Notes: generated from the sequence alone by a model not told the origin. Numbered from the stretch's first letter, positions 42,368 to 51,512 are shown. The stretch: DNA of 64,000 nt from Acidovorax temperans (GCF_006716905.1 NZ_VFPV01000003.1:682001-746000), one strand, 5' to 3'. Numbers and translations are program-made.

Positions 42368-44279
42368 GAAAGACCAGCAACTTGCATCCGGCGGCCTGGG
42401 CCGGCGCAGTTTCATCAACACCGCTGCACTGGTTGGCCTGACGGCTGGCGTTGCAGCCTGCACCGAAAAGCCCGGCACTGCGGCCGCGCCTGCAGCGCCT
42501 GCCGCCCCCGCATCGAGCCATGCAGGAGCTGGCGCCAACGTGCACCTCAAGCCCGGCGAACTGGACACCTACTACGGCCTGTGGAGCGGCGGCCACACGG
42601 GCGACATGCGCGTGCTGGGTCTGCCATCGGGCCGCGAAATCACCCGCATTCCCTGCTTCGTACCCGACGCGCTGGTGGGCTGGGGCATCACCAATGAATC
42701 CAAGGCCGTGATGGGCACCAAGCCCGACGGCAGCCTGAAGTACACGGTGGCCGATACCCACCACACCCACGCTTCGTACAAAGACGGCAACTACGACGGC
42801 CGCTACGCCTGGATCAACGACAAGATCAACAGCCGTCTGGCCCGTATCCGCCTGGACTATTTCATCTGCGACAAGATCACCGAGCTGCCCAACGTGCAGG
42901 GCTTCCACGGCCTTTTCCCGGACAAGCGCGACCCGGTCGATCCAGCGATCAACTACACCACGCGCGTGTTCTGCGGCGCCGAGTTCAGCATCCCGCTGCC
43001 CAATACCGGCTCCGAGGATCACACCAAGTACCGCTCGATGTTCACCTGCGTGGACGCCGAGACCATGGAAGTGCGCTGGCAAGTGCTGATCGACGGCAAC
43101 TGCGATCTGACCGCCACCTCCTATGACGGCAAGCTCGCTGCGACGAACCAGTACAACGTCGAGATGGGCGCCAAGTACGAGGACATGATGTCCGCCGAGC
43201 GCGACGCCTGCCTGTTTTTCAACATTGCTCGCATCGAAGAAGCTGTCAAGGCCGGCAAGTTCAAGACCATCGGCTCCTCGAAGGTACCCGTGGTGGATGG
43301 TTCGCGCGAGTCCAACAAGGACCCCAAGACTGCCCTCGTCGCATACGTCAGCGTTCCGAAGAACCCGCACGGCGTGAACGCCAGCCCGGACGGCAAGTAC
43401 TTCATCTGCGCCGGCAAGCTCTCGCCCACCGCCACGGTGATCGAGCTGGCCAAGGTGCTGGAGTGGTTCGACGGCAAGCTGGAAAAGCTCGACGATGCTA
43501 TCGCCGCCGAAGTGGAGCTGGGCTTGGGCCCGCTGCACACCGCCTTCGACGGACGCGGCAACGCCTACACCACGCTGTTCCTGGACAGCCAGGTGGTCAA
43601 GTGGAACGTAGAAAAAGCGATTGCCTTCCACAAGGGCGACAAGACCGCCAAGTACGTGGTGGACCGCCTCGATGTGCAATACCAGCCCGGCCACTTGAAC
43701 GCATCGCACTCTGAAACCAAGGCCGCCGACGGTAAGTACCTGGCAGTGGGCTGCAAGTTCTCCAAGGACCGCTTCCTGCCCGCGGGCCCGCTGCACCCCG
43801 AGAACGAACAGCTCATCGACATCTCAGGCGAGAAGATGGTGCTGCTGGCCGACCACCCCGTGCGTGGCGAGCCCCATGACTTCATCATCTTCAAGCGCGA
43901 TCTGGTGCGTCCAAAGCAGGTCTACACGCTCGACGAGTTCCCGCTGGCCGTGAAGGACCCGAAGGAGTCCGGCGTGTTCCGCAATGGCAAAAAGGTCACC
44001 GTGAAGATGACTTCGCAGGCCCCCGCATTCAGCCTGCGCGAGTTCAAGCTCAAGAAGGGTGACGAGGTCACGCTGATCCTGACCAACCTGGACAAGATCG
44101 AAGACCTGACGCACGGCTTTGCGATCCCGAACTACAACGTGAACTTCATCGTGAACCCGCTGGAGACCAAGTCGGTGACCTTCATCGCCGACAAGCCCGG
44201 TGTGTTCTGGTGCTACTGCACGCACTTCTGCCATGCGCTGCACCTGGAGATGCGTACTCGCATGATCGTCGAAGCTTAA
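42357..44279 (+). CDS. nosZ: Nitrous-oxide reductase
   Basis: NosZ reduces N2O to N2 in the periplasm as a homodimer with CuZ and CuA centres. The 640 residues start with a Tat signal (LGRRSFINTAALVGL), which marks the clade I, Tat-exported type. The CuZ histidines include DTHHTHASYKDG (H135, H136, H138) and NPHGVNASPDGKYF. The C-terminal cupredoxin domain ends in the CuA motif CTHFCHALHLEM (C621, C625, H629, M632). Length is standard. An AACT lipobox-like site after the Tat helix is probably coincidental. nosR follows after a 229-bp gap holding two repeats. Confidence 0.98.
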   Translation: MIDKKDQQLASGGLGRRSFINTAALVGLTAGVAACTEKPGTAAAPAAPAAPASSHAGAGANVHLKPGELDTYYGLWSGGHTGDMRVLGLPSGREITRIPCFVPDALVGWGITNESKAVMGTKPDGSLKYTVADTHHTHASYKDGNYDGRYAWINDKINSRLARIRLDYFICDKITELPNVQGFHGLFPDKRDPVDPAINYTTRVFCGAEFSIPLPNTGSEDHTKYRSMFTCVDAETMEVRWQVLIDGNCDLTATSYDGKLAATNQYNVEMGAKYEDMMSAERDACLFFNIARIEEAVKAGKFKTIGSSKVPVVDGSRESNKDPKTALVAYVSVPKNPHGVNASPDGKYFICAGKLSPTATVIELAKVLEWFDGKLEKLDDAIAAEVELGLGPLHTAFDGRGNAYTTLFLDSQVVKWNVEKAIAFHKGDKTAKYVVDRLDVQYQPGHLNASHSETKAADGKYLAVGCKFSKDRFLPAGPLHPENEQLIDISGEKMVLLADHPVRGEPHDFIIFKRDLVRPKQVYTLDEFPLAVKDPKESGVFRNGKKVTVKMTSQAPAFSLREFKLKKGDEVTLILTNLDKIEDLTHGFAIPNYNVNFIVNPLETKSVTFIADKPGVFWCYCTHFCHALHLEMRTRMIVEA

Positions 44280-44287
44280 TTCGGAGC

Positions 44288-44400
44288 ATCCCCCTGAGGC
44301 GCTGCGCGCCTTCCCCCTTCTCTTGCAGCGCTACGCGCTGCGGAAGGGGGACGCAGCCCTCGCGGCGGGGCGGCGCGGCCGGCGTAGGCCCTTGCTCGGC
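44288..44400. repeat. GC-rich BIME/REP-like element after nosZ
   Basis: An inverted-repeat element: cttcccccttctc pairs with gaagggggacg around an Arg-codon-like cgctgcgcgc core, followed by ctcgcggcggggcggc and cccttgctcggctgcc. I recall similar elements scattered in Acidovorax-type genomes. It lies directly after nosZ and may act as a transcription attenuator or an mRNA stabiliser between nosZ and nosR. Confidence 0.6.
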
Positions 44401-44440
44401 TGCCTTCGCTTGGGCAGCGTCAGTGGCATAGGCCACACTG

Positions 44441-44504
44441 ATTTTTAAGCCAAATATTGCTATAGAGCTTATGAAATAAGCGCTGGCAGCTATCAAAAAG
44501 ATAG
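44441..44504 (+). repeat. Dispersed palindromic repeat, copy 9 (degenerate)
   Basis: A variant copy: attgctatagagctt, an 8-nt loop, then aagcgctggcagctatc and aaaaagatag. The left arm carries tatag instead of the usual cctctagcg. It ends 5 bp before the nosR start and so lies in the nosR ribosome-binding region. Confidence 0.65.
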
Positions 44505-44508
44505 TCCC

Positions 44509-47130
44509 ATGACATCCCTCGGTCGGCGGTTCTCCGCACTTGTTCTGGTCTTGCTGTTGCCTTTGTTGCTGCTGTCGCGTGCCCATGCGGCGGCGGGTGC
44601 TTACGAGGCAGAGCTGCCGGCGGAACTGGCCACCGCGCGCGACCTGTGCGCCCTCGTGCCCTGCAAGGATGTGTTTCCGGGCGCCACCCATTTTTCCGAA
44701 CGCAAGGGCCAGCCGCCCTACGTAGAGGCATACGACCAGGCCAGCGAGCCGCGCAAGCTGCTCGGCTACGTCATGCTCTCGACCGACATCACCGACACGC
44801 CTGCCTACTCGGGCAAGCCGGTGGTCACGCTCATCGGCATGGACACGCAAGGCCGCTTTGTGGGCGTGAAGGTGCTCAAGCATTCCGAGCCCATCCTGCT
44901 GCTGGGCATTCCTGAATCGGCACTGCTCAACTTCAACGCCCAGTACCTGGGCAAGTCGGTGGCTGACAAGATCGAGGTGGGCCAGTCGCGCCCCGATGAG
45001 AACGTGATCGGGCTCGATGCCATCTCGGGCGCCACCGTCACCGTCATCGCGCAGAACCAGGTCATGATGGCTTCGGGCTCGGCCGTGGCGCGGCAGGTGG
45101 GCATCCTCGCGCCCACGGTGCGCGAACCCGCCCGCTATGCCGAAACCGGCAAGCGCCTGACCTGGGCCGACATGGTGCAGCAAGGCGTGGTGCAACGCCT
45201 GCGTGTGCAGCCCGAACAGGTGGGGCTGGACAAGGGCCCCGAGCCTTTCATCGAGCTGTGGTTTGGCGACCTGAACCACCCCGACCTGGGCAAGAGCCTG
45301 CTGGGCGACAACGGCTGGAACAATCTGCGCCTGCAGCTCAAGGAAGGCGAGCACGCCTTCTTCATCATCCGCACGGGCGGCAAGGAATCGTTCAAGGGCT
45401 CGGGCTTTGTGCGTGGTGGCATTTACGACCGGGTGCAGGTGCGCCAGGGTGCAGATTCCTTCACCTTCCGCGACCTGGACGCGCTCAACCTGTATGGTCT
45501 GGATGCGGCTGGAGCACCGAGCTACAACGAGTCCGTCATCTTCATCATCCGCTCGGCCGCGTTCTCTGCCGCCTACCCCTGGAAGCTGAGCTTCCTGGGC
45601 AACCGCGTGGACCGCGCCACGGGCACCCGCAGCTTCACCAGCTTTGATACGCCTTACTGGCTGCCCGCCAGCATGCTGCAAGGCGGCCGCCCCACGATTG
45701 AAGAACCCGACGCCCCCTGGGTGCGCGTGTGGAAGACGCGTGCGGTGGAGATTGCGCTGTTCGCACTGGTGCTCATCGCCGTCACAGTGGTGTACGCCTT
45801 CCGCGAAAAGCTCACGCGTCTGTCCACCCACAAGAACAAGTGGCCGGTCAACGGCTTCAAGTACACCTTCTGGGCCCTGGCCATTTTCTGGATCGGCTTT
45901 GGCGCCATGGCGCAGCCCTCCATCACGCAGGTGCTGACCTGGTTCCACTCGCTGCTGTTCCAGTGGACGTGGTCGCTGTTCCTGTCTGATCCGTTCATCT
46001 TCCTGTTCTGGATCTTCATCATCGTCACCGTGTTCCTGTTCGGGCGCGGCCTGTTCTGCGGCTGGATGTGCCCGTTCGGCTCGCTGCAAGAAGCGATCTA
46101 CAAGGTCGCTCGCATGATCGGCCTCAAGCGCTTCCAGACCCAGCTGCCGCAGAAGTGGCACGACCGTCTCAAGTGGGTGAAGTACGCGGTGTTCTTCGGC
46201 CTGCTGGTGGTGTCGATGTTCTCCATGGGCCTGGCTGAAAAGCTGGCCGAGGTGGAGCCGTTCAAGACCACCTTCCTGGTGGGTGTGATGAACCGCGCCT
46301 GGCCCTACAGCCTGTTTGTGGCGGCCATCCTGGGCGTGTCGATCTTCATCGAGCGGCCTTATTGCAAATACATCTGCCCGCTGGGCGCGTCGCTGGCCAT
46401 GCCCAGCACGTTTCGCTGGTTTGGCCTCAAGCGCAAGCAGGACTGCAACAGCTGCAAGGCCTGCGCCGTGGGCTGTGGCGCCCAGGCCATTGATGCCGAT
46501 GGCCGCATTGACCACCGCGAATGCCTGCACTGCCTAGACTGCATGGTGCTCTACACCGACACCAAGGGCTGCCCGCCCTTGGCCAAGGAACGCAAGCGCC
46601 GCGAGAAGGATGGCCTGGAGATCACGCCCATCGGCAAGAACGGCTACTTCATCCCGATCCACCCTGCTACGGTGGCTGACCAGATTTCGGCCAAGGCCGC
46701 CAAGGGCCCGGATCCACGCATGCCCACGCCGCCTGCCCAACCCGCCACCAAGACCGGCGCACGTGGCTTGCGCTGGGTACTGCTGGAGCTGGTAGACCAC
46801 CTGTGGCCCTGGAGCCGCGAGGGCTGGGCTTCACGCCGCGCCTTGCAGGTAGCAGGCTTCTCGCTCGCCGTGGCTGCCAGCGTGGCCTGGGTCATGGCCG
46901 CCATGGGCTCGCTGTCGTCGGGTGCCATCATTGGCTGGTGGTTTGGCTGGAGCGTGTACGAGGTGCTGATCCGCCTGTCGGGCAAGCGCTATGTGAAGGA
47001 CGGCCCCTGGTGGCGCGACCAGTACCGCGTGGCCGGCGTGATGGACATGTTGAGCTATGTGGGCTTCAAGAACCTGCTGATCGGCGCTGCCTTGTTCCTG
47101 GCCATCAAGACCCTGGTAGGGTTGGCGTAA
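44509..47130 (+). CDS. nosR: NosR, membrane flavoprotein electron donor to NosZ
   Basis: NosR is a polytopic flavoprotein needed for electron supply to, and full activity of, NosZ. The 873 residues carry a signal peptide, then a periplasmic FMN domain with GLDAISGATVTVI (flavinylation Thr178). Several transmembrane helices from about residue 410 carry the conserved FCGWMCPFGSLQEA and YCKYICPLGASLAM CxxxCP motifs. Two [4Fe-4S] clusters follow (DCNSCKACAVGCGA and ECLHCLDCMV). After the ferredoxin part there is a further stretch of about 150 residues with two hydrophobic helices. This makes the protein longer than the roughly 720-790 residues I recall for NosR in Pseudomonas-type genomes. Confidence 0.95.
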   Translation: MTSLGRRFSALVLVLLLPLLLLSRAHAAAGAYEAELPAELATARDLCALVPCKDVFPGATHFSERKGQPPYVEAYDQASEPRKLLGYVMLSTDITDTPAYSGKPVVTLIGMDTQGRFVGVKVLKHSEPILLLGIPESALLNFNAQYLGKSVADKIEVGQSRPDENVIGLDAISGATVTVIAQNQVMMASGSAVARQVGILAPTVREPARYAETGKRLTWADMVQQGVVQRLRVQPEQVGLDKGPEPFIELWFGDLNHPDLGKSLLGDNGWNNLRLQLKEGEHAFFIIRTGGKESFKGSGFVRGGIYDRVQVRQGADSFTFRDLDALNLYGLDAAGAPSYNESVIFIIRSAAFSAAYPWKLSFLGNRVDRATGTRSFTSFDTPYWLPASMLQGGRPTIEEPDAPWVRVWKTRAVEIALFALVLIAVTVVYAFREKLTRLSTHKNKWPVNGFKYTFWALAIFWIGFGAMAQPSITQVLTWFHSLLFQWTWSLFLSDPFIFLFWIFIIVTVFLFGRGLFCGWMCPFGSLQEAIYKVARMIGLKRFQTQLPQKWHDRLKWVKYAVFFGLLVVSMFSMGLAEKLAEVEPFKTTFLVGVMNRAWPYSLFVAAILGVSIFIERPYCKYICPLGASLAMPSTFRWFGLKRKQDCNSCKACAVGCGAQAIDADGRIDHRECLHCLDCMVLYTDTKGCPPLAKERKRREKDGLEITPIGKNGYFIPIHPATVADQISAKAAKGPDPRMPTPPAQPATKTGARGLRWVLLELVDHLWPWSREGWASRRALQVAGFSLAVAASVAWVMAAMGSLSSGAIIGWWFGWSVYEVLIRLSGKRYVKDGPWWRDQYRVAGVMDMLSYVGFKNLLIGAALFLAIKTLVGLA

Positions 47131-48407
47131 TGAAGTCGCACCTTGCCGCCCTCGCGCTGCTGGCCTTGGCCGCCAGCCTTCTCAGCCAGCCCGCCAGCGC
47201 CGCCACCGTGCGCGTGCAGGCCGGTCAGGATCTGCAGGCCGCCGTGCAAGCCGCCGCCCCTGGCGACACAGTGGAGGTGGAACGGGGTTTTTACCGCGTG
47301 AACCTGCGCATCGACAAGGCGCTGACGCTGCGCGGCGTGGGCCGCCCCACGCTCAGCGGCGGGCAGGTGGGCGACACCATCCGCGTCACCGCCCCCGATG
47401 TGGTGCTGGAAGGCCTGATCGTGCGCGACTCGGGCACCAGCCTCAAGGACCAGAACGCGGGCATCTACATTTACCCTGGCGCGCACCGCGCCGTGGTGCG
47501 CAAGAACGACCTCACCTACAACCTGTTTGGCCTGTGGATTGAAAAGGCCAACGATGTGCGGGTGGAGCACAACACCATCACCGGCCTGCGCGATGTGAAC
47601 TCATCGCAGCGCGGCAATGGCGTGCAGCTGTACAACACCACCGGCGCACGCATTGAAGGCAACCACATCAGCTTTGTGCGCGATGCGCTGTATGTGGATG
47701 TGTCGCACCACGCCATCTTCCGTGGCAACAAGCTGCACCACAGCCGCTACGGCACGCACTACATGAATTCCTACTACAACCTGTGGGAAGACAACGACAC
47801 CTACCTGAACCGGGGCGGCCTGGCGCTGATGGAAGTGCGCGACCAGGTGGTGCGCAACAACCGCGCCTGGGGCAACAGCGACCACGGCATCATGCTGCGC
47901 ACGCTGCAAGACTCGATCATCGAAAACAACGTGGTGGCCGACAACGCGCGCGGCTTCTTCATCTACGACGTGGAATACGCCACCCTGCGCGGCAACCTCA
48001 TCCTGCGCAACACAGTGGGCGTGCACCTGTCCGCAGGTTCCACCCGCAACAAGGTGGAAGGCAACGACTTCATCGGCAACCGCGAACAGGTGCGCTACGT
48101 GGGCGCACGCGACGAGCGCTGGGGCACCGACAGCGGCAATTACTGGAGCAACTACCTGGGCTGGGACCGTGACGGTAACGGCGTGGGCGATGTGCCCTAC
48201 GAAGCCAACGACATGGTGGACCGCCTGACCTGGCGCCACCCCACCATCAAGCTGCTGCTGGCCAGCCCTGCGGTGCAGGCACTGCGCCTGGTGGGCCAGC
48301 AGTTCCCTGTGCTGCGCGTGCCCACCGTGGTCGATCCCAAGCCCCGCATGCAACCGAATCAACCCCAACGGAATTTTCAGCGTGACTCGCAAACCTCCCC
48401 CCACTGA
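47130..48407 (+). CDS. nosD: NosD, periplasmic copper-chaperone-type right-handed beta-helix protein
   Basis: NosD works with the NosFY transporter in building the CuZ centre. The 425 residues begin with a signal peptide (LAALALLALAASLLSQPASA). They then form a right-handed parallel beta-helix (CASH/PbH1 repeats), seen in the recurring N-x-I/V-x-x-N turns such as NDLTYNLFGLWIEKANDVRV, VEHNTITGL and IENNVVADNARG. It ends in a conserved SGNYWSNYLGWDRDGNGVGD block. The start codon overlaps the nosR stop (TAATG), so the two are coupled. nosF begins 26 bp before the end of nosD. Confidence 0.94.
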   Translation: MKSHLAALALLALAASLLSQPASAATVRVQAGQDLQAAVQAAAPGDTVEVERGFYRVNLRIDKALTLRGVGRPTLSGGQVGDTIRVTAPDVVLEGLIVRDSGTSLKDQNAGIYIYPGAHRAVVRKNDLTYNLFGLWIEKANDVRVEHNTITGLRDVNSSQRGNGVQLYNTTGARIEGNHISFVRDALYVDVSHHAIFRGNKLHHSRYGTHYMNSYYNLWEDNDTYLNRGGLALMEVRDQVVRNNRAWGNSDHGIMLRTLQDSIIENNVVADNARGFFIYDVEYATLRGNLILRNTVGVHLSAGSTRNKVEGNDFIGNREQVRYVGARDERWGTDSGNYWSNYLGWDRDGNGVGDVPYEANDMVDRLTWRHPTIKLLLASPAVQALRLVGQQFPVLRVPTVVDPKPRMQPNQPQRNFQRDSQTSPH

Positions 48408-49332
48408 CCCGAGCGCAACCGCCGCCATTGAGGTGCGAGGCGTGCACAAGCACTACGGTGCCCTGCACGCCGTGGACGGCATCGACCTGCGCGTGGAGCG
48501 CGGCGAGATCTTCGGCCTCATCGGCCACAACGGCGCGGGCAAGAGCACGCTGTTCAAGATGATCCTGGGCCTGGTGCCCGCCACCTCGGGCGACATCCGG
48601 GTCAGCGGCGCCACGGTGCAGGGCCGCGACTTTCGCGCTGCGCGCCGGCACCTGGGCTACCTGCCTGAAAACGTGGTGCTGTACGACAACCTGAACGGGC
48701 TGGAAACCCTGCACTTCTTCGCCCGCCTCAAGGGCGCGCCGCTGTCGCAGTGCCAGGCGCTGCTGGACCGCGTGGGCCTGGCCCATGCAGGCAAGCGATC
48801 GGTGCGCGAATATTCCAAGGGCATGCGCCAGCGCCTGGGCTTTGCGCAGGCGCTGCTCGGCAACCCGCAGGTGCTGCTGCTGGACGAGCCCACCAACGGC
48901 CTGGACCCGCAGGCCATCCGCGACTTCTATGCCACGCTGCGCGAGCTGCAGGCCGGTGGCGTCACCATCGTCATCACCTCGCACATCCTTGCTGAGCTGC
49001 AAGAACGTGTAGACCGGCTGGCCATCCTGGCCGCAGGCAAGCTGCAGGCCCTGGGCAGCGTGCAGGCACTGCGCGGACAGGCCCAGATGCCGCTGACCAT
49101 TGAGCTGGCGCTGAACGAAGCAGACATCCCCGCTGCGGTGCTGGCCCTGGCGCCCCTGGCAGGCATCACCACCACCGCAAACGCCAACGCCAGCGGGCTC
49201 AGCATCAGCTGCCCGCGCGGCGCCAAGATGGCCGTGCTGGGCGCCCTGGGGCCACTGGGCGCCAAGGTGCTGGACGTCAACATCATCGAGCCCTCGCTCG
49301 AAGACGTGTACTTCGGTCTGCGGGAGAACTGA
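48382..49332 (+). CDS. nosF: NosF, ATP-binding protein of the NosDFY transporter
   Basis: The ABC ATPase partner of NosY. The 316 residues show Walker A GLIGHNGAGKSTLFKMI, the Q-loop region GYLPENVVLYDNLNG, the signature VREYSKGMRQRLGFAQALLG, Walker B LLLDEPTNGLDPQAI and the H-loop VITSHILAELQE. A C-terminal extension of about 90 residues follows, as usual in this family. The start is GTG at 48382, inside the nosD end, so translation is coupled. It stops 3 bp before nosY. Confidence 0.95.
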   Translation: MTRKPPPTDPSATAAIEVRGVHKHYGALHAVDGIDLRVERGEIFGLIGHNGAGKSTLFKMILGLVPATSGDIRVSGATVQGRDFRAARRHLGYLPENVVLYDNLNGLETLHFFARLKGAPLSQCQALLDRVGLAHAGKRSVREYSKGMRQRLGFAQALLGNPQVLLLDEPTNGLDPQAIRDFYATLRELQAGGVTIVITSHILAELQERVDRLAILAAGKLQALGSVQALRGQAQMPLTIELALNEADIPAAVLALAPLAGITTTANANASGLSISCPRGAKMAVLGALGPLGAKVLDVNIIEPSLEDVYFGLREN

Positions 49333-49335
49333 GCC

Positions 49336-50151
49336 ATGGAATTCACACAGATCCTCACCATCGCGGGCAAGGAATTCCGCGACCGCATGCGCAACCGCTG
49401 GGTGCTGGCAGTGGCGCTGGTGTTCACGGTGTTCTCACTCGCCATTGCCTACTTTGGCGGCGCGCAGCAAGGCACCGTGGGCTTTCGCTCCATCGAATTC
49501 ACCATCGCCAGCCTGGTCAGCCTGGTCATTTACCTCATTCCGCTGATCGCGCTGCTGCTGGGCTTTGACGCCATCGTGGGCGAGCGTGAGCGCGGCTCGC
49601 TCGACCTGCTGCTGTCCCTGCCCATCACGCGGATTGAGCTGCTGCTGGGCAAGTACCTGGGGCTGGCGGCGGCACTCACGCTGTCTACCCTGGCGGGCTT
49701 TGGGCTGGTGGCCGTGCTGCTGTACCGGCAGTTCAGCTGGGCGGGCCTGTTCCACTACGGCGGCTTCATGGTCAGCTCGGTGCTGCTGGGTCTGGCCTTC
49801 TTGAGCCTGGCCGTGCTGCTGTCGGTGCTGACCCATGAACGCACGCGCGCCTCGGGCCTGGCCATTGCCACCTGGTTCTTCTTTGTGCTGGTGTTTGATT
49901 TGTTGCTGCTCGGTGCCCTGGTGGCCACGGGCGGCAGCCACGGCGGTGCGGCCATGGCCTACCTGCTGCTGCTCAACCCCGCAGACGTTTTCCGCATCCT
50001 CAACGTGTTCTCGCTGGAAGACGTGCGCACCCTGTACGGGCTCACCAGCATCGTGCCCCCTGCGCTGGCCAAGCCATGGCTGATGGGCTCGGTGATGGCG
50101 GCCTGGATTGTGGTGCCACTTGGCCTGGCGAGCTGGAGATTCAAACCATGA
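49336..50151 (+). CDS. nosY: NosY, membrane permease of the NosDFY transporter
   Basis: A 271-residue inner-membrane protein with six hydrophobic helices, of the ABC-2 type permease family. The N-terminus EFTQILTIAGKEFRDRMRNRW is typical of NosY, followed by AIVGERERGSLDLLLSLPITR, the conserved cytoplasmic loop of the family. It is thought to work with NosF in moving a sulfur species or related component needed for CuZ assembly. The stop codon overlaps the nosL start by 4 bp (ATGA). Confidence 0.94.
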   Translation: MEFTQILTIAGKEFRDRMRNRWVLAVALVFTVFSLAIAYFGGAQQGTVGFRSIEFTIASLVSLVIYLIPLIALLLGFDAIVGERERGSLDLLLSLPITRIELLLGKYLGLAAALTLSTLAGFGLVAVLLYRQFSWAGLFHYGGFMVSSVLLGLAFLSLAVLLSVLTHERTRASGLAIATWFFFVLVFDLLLLGALVATGGSHGGAAMAYLLLLNPADVFRILNVFSLEDVRTLYGLTSIVPPALAKPWLMGSVMAAWIVVPLGLASWRFKP

Positions 50152-50726
50152 CCCATCCTTACCACCCCCAATGCGGCTGCGCCACCCGGCGCCACATGCT
50201 GGGCTGGGCCGCCCTTGCCTCCATCGGCGCCATCACAGGCCTCACTGGCCTGACCGGTTGCAGCCAGGCCGACAACAGCAGCGTCCAATCCCTCAAGCCC
50301 GTGGAAATCGACGGTGCCACCAGTTGCGAGCTGGACGGCATGCTGCTGGCCGACTACCCCGGCCCCAAGGCGCAGGTGCGCTTTGCGGGGCAAGACAAGC
50401 CCTCGTTCTTCTGCGACACAGTGGAATTGTTTGCCACCCTGCTGGCAGGCGAACAAGTGCGGGCCGCCCAGGCGGTGTACGTGCAGGACATGGGCCAGGC
50501 CGACTGGAATGCCCCCAAGGGCCACTGGATTGACGCCAAGACGGCGGTGTATGTGGTGGGCGGCAAGCGCCATGGCTCGATGGGCCCAACCATCGGCAGC
50601 TTTGCGCAAGAGGCCGACGCGAAGAAGTTTGCAGGCGAATACGGCGGCAAGGTGCTGCGCTTCGCTGAAATCACGCCAGCCATGGTAGACCTGAGCGGCG
50701 GCGCGCTGCACGACACGCGGATGTAA
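50148..50726 (+). CDS. nosL: NosL, copper-chaperone lipoprotein (CxxDGM variant)
   Basis: NosL binds Cu(I) and delivers it to NosZ. The 192 residues carry a lipoprotein signal with lipobox LTGC. The metal site reads SCELDGMLLADYPGPKAQV, so one Cys and the Met are present but the second Cys of the CxxCGM type is an Asp. The remaining family blocks, PSFFCDTVELFATL and VQDMGQADWNAPKGHWIDA, are intact. It is coupled to nosY. A second NosL-family gene with the complete CxxCGM site follows 2 bp later. Confidence 0.92.
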   Translation: MTHPYHPQCGCATRRHMLGWAALASIGAITGLTGLTGCSQADNSSVQSLKPVEIDGATSCELDGMLLADYPGPKAQVRFAGQDKPSFFCDTVELFATLLAGEQVRAAQAVYVQDMGQADWNAPKGHWIDAKTAVYVVGGKRHGSMGPTIGSFAQEADAKKFAGEYGGKVLRFAEITPAMVDLSGGALHDTRM

Positions 50727-50728
50727 CC

Positions 50729-51397
50729 ATGCTCTCGCAGCCATCCCGCCCACCTGCAGCCAGCAGCCCGCAGCCCACCCGGCGCATGGCCGTCGCTGCG
50801 CTGCTGCTGGGCACAGCAGCCACGGCCGCGTGGCAGTGGCGATCAGGCTGGGGACAGCAGGGCGCAGAGACTACAACGCCACCCACCGTAGGCGACGATG
50901 TGTGCGTGGTGGCGCCCCCCACGCCGTATGACGCAGCCTCTGGCAAACCCTTGGCGGCAGCGCGCGATGTTCCCGCAGACGCCCGCTGCCCGGTGTGCGG
51001 TATGTACCCGGCTCGCTCCCGCGCCTGGGCGGGGCAGGTCATCTTTGCCGACGGGGACGCGTTCTTTTTCGACTCACCCCTGAGCCTGATGATGTACCTG
51101 GGCAACGTGGGGCACTACACGCGCGGCCGCACGGCCAGCGCCATCGTGGCCCGCTATGTCACCGACATGGACCGTGGGGCCTGGGTGGATGCGCAGCAAG
51201 CGGTGTATGTGGCTGGCTCCTCAGCCCTGGGGCCTATGCGGGCGGGCAACCTGCCTGCCTTTGCAGACCACGCCACCGCCCAGCACTTTGTGCAGGCACG
51301 CGGGGGGCGGATTCTGGGTTTTGACGCCATCGACGCGCCCCTGCTCACCAGCCTGGCACCACAGCGCCGCAGTGGCAACGGGCAACACGCGCACTGA
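50729..51397 (+). CDS. Second NosL-family protein (CxxCGM type)
   Basis: A 222-residue NosL-like protein with the canonical metal site DARCPVCGMYPARSRAWAGQ. It has an N-terminal hydrophobic stretch (MAVAALLLGTAATAAWQW) that may be a Tat-like or uncleaved signal; no lipobox is evident. The later blocks, FFFDSPLSLMMYLGN and VTDMDRGAWVDAQQAVYVAG, align with those of NosL just upstream (FFCDTVELFATLLAG and VQDMGQADWNAPKG...). It starts 2 bp after nosL and ends the rightward nos unit. It may be a paralogue with a separate copper site or partner; its individual role is not established. Confidence 0.82.
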   Translation: MLSQPSRPPAASSPQPTRRMAVAALLLGTAATAAWQWRSGWGQQGAETTTPPTVGDDVCVVAPPTPYDAASGKPLAAARDVPADARCPVCGMYPARSRAWAGQVIFADGDAFFFDSPLSLMMYLGNVGHYTRGRTASAIVARYVTDMDRGAWVDAQQAVYVAGSSALGPMRAGNLPAFADHATAQHFVQARGGRILGFDAIDAPLLTSLAPQRRSGNGQHAH

Positions 51398-51420
51398 CGA
51401 TCGAGAACTTCGAGCGCTTC

Positions 51421-51472
51421 GCTATCTTTTCAATAGCTGCCAGCGCTTACCCAGCAAGCGCTGGAGCACGAT
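51421..51472 (-). repeat. Dispersed palindromic repeat, copy 10
   Basis: On the minus strand: gctccagcgctt, an 8-nt loop, aagcgctggcagctattg and a tail ending in gatagc. It lies 24 bp after the last nos gene, next to the helicase terminator. Confidence 0.8.
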
Positions 51473-51476
51473 TTAA

Positions 51477-51506
51477 TCAAAAAAAACGCCCCTGAACAGG
51501 GGCGCT
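51477..51506 (-). terminator. Rho-independent terminator of the RhlE-type helicase gene
   Basis: On the minus strand gcccct, loop gttc, aggggc, followed by a run of eight T. It lies just after the helicase stop codon, between convergent units. Confidence 0.88.
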
Positions 51507-51512
51507 TCTTCA

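Noticed and set aside
44182-46530. A 782-codon open frame antisense to nosR
   Set aside because: Antisense shadow; His/Gln/Glu-rich and without motifs, while NosR is complete on the plus strand.
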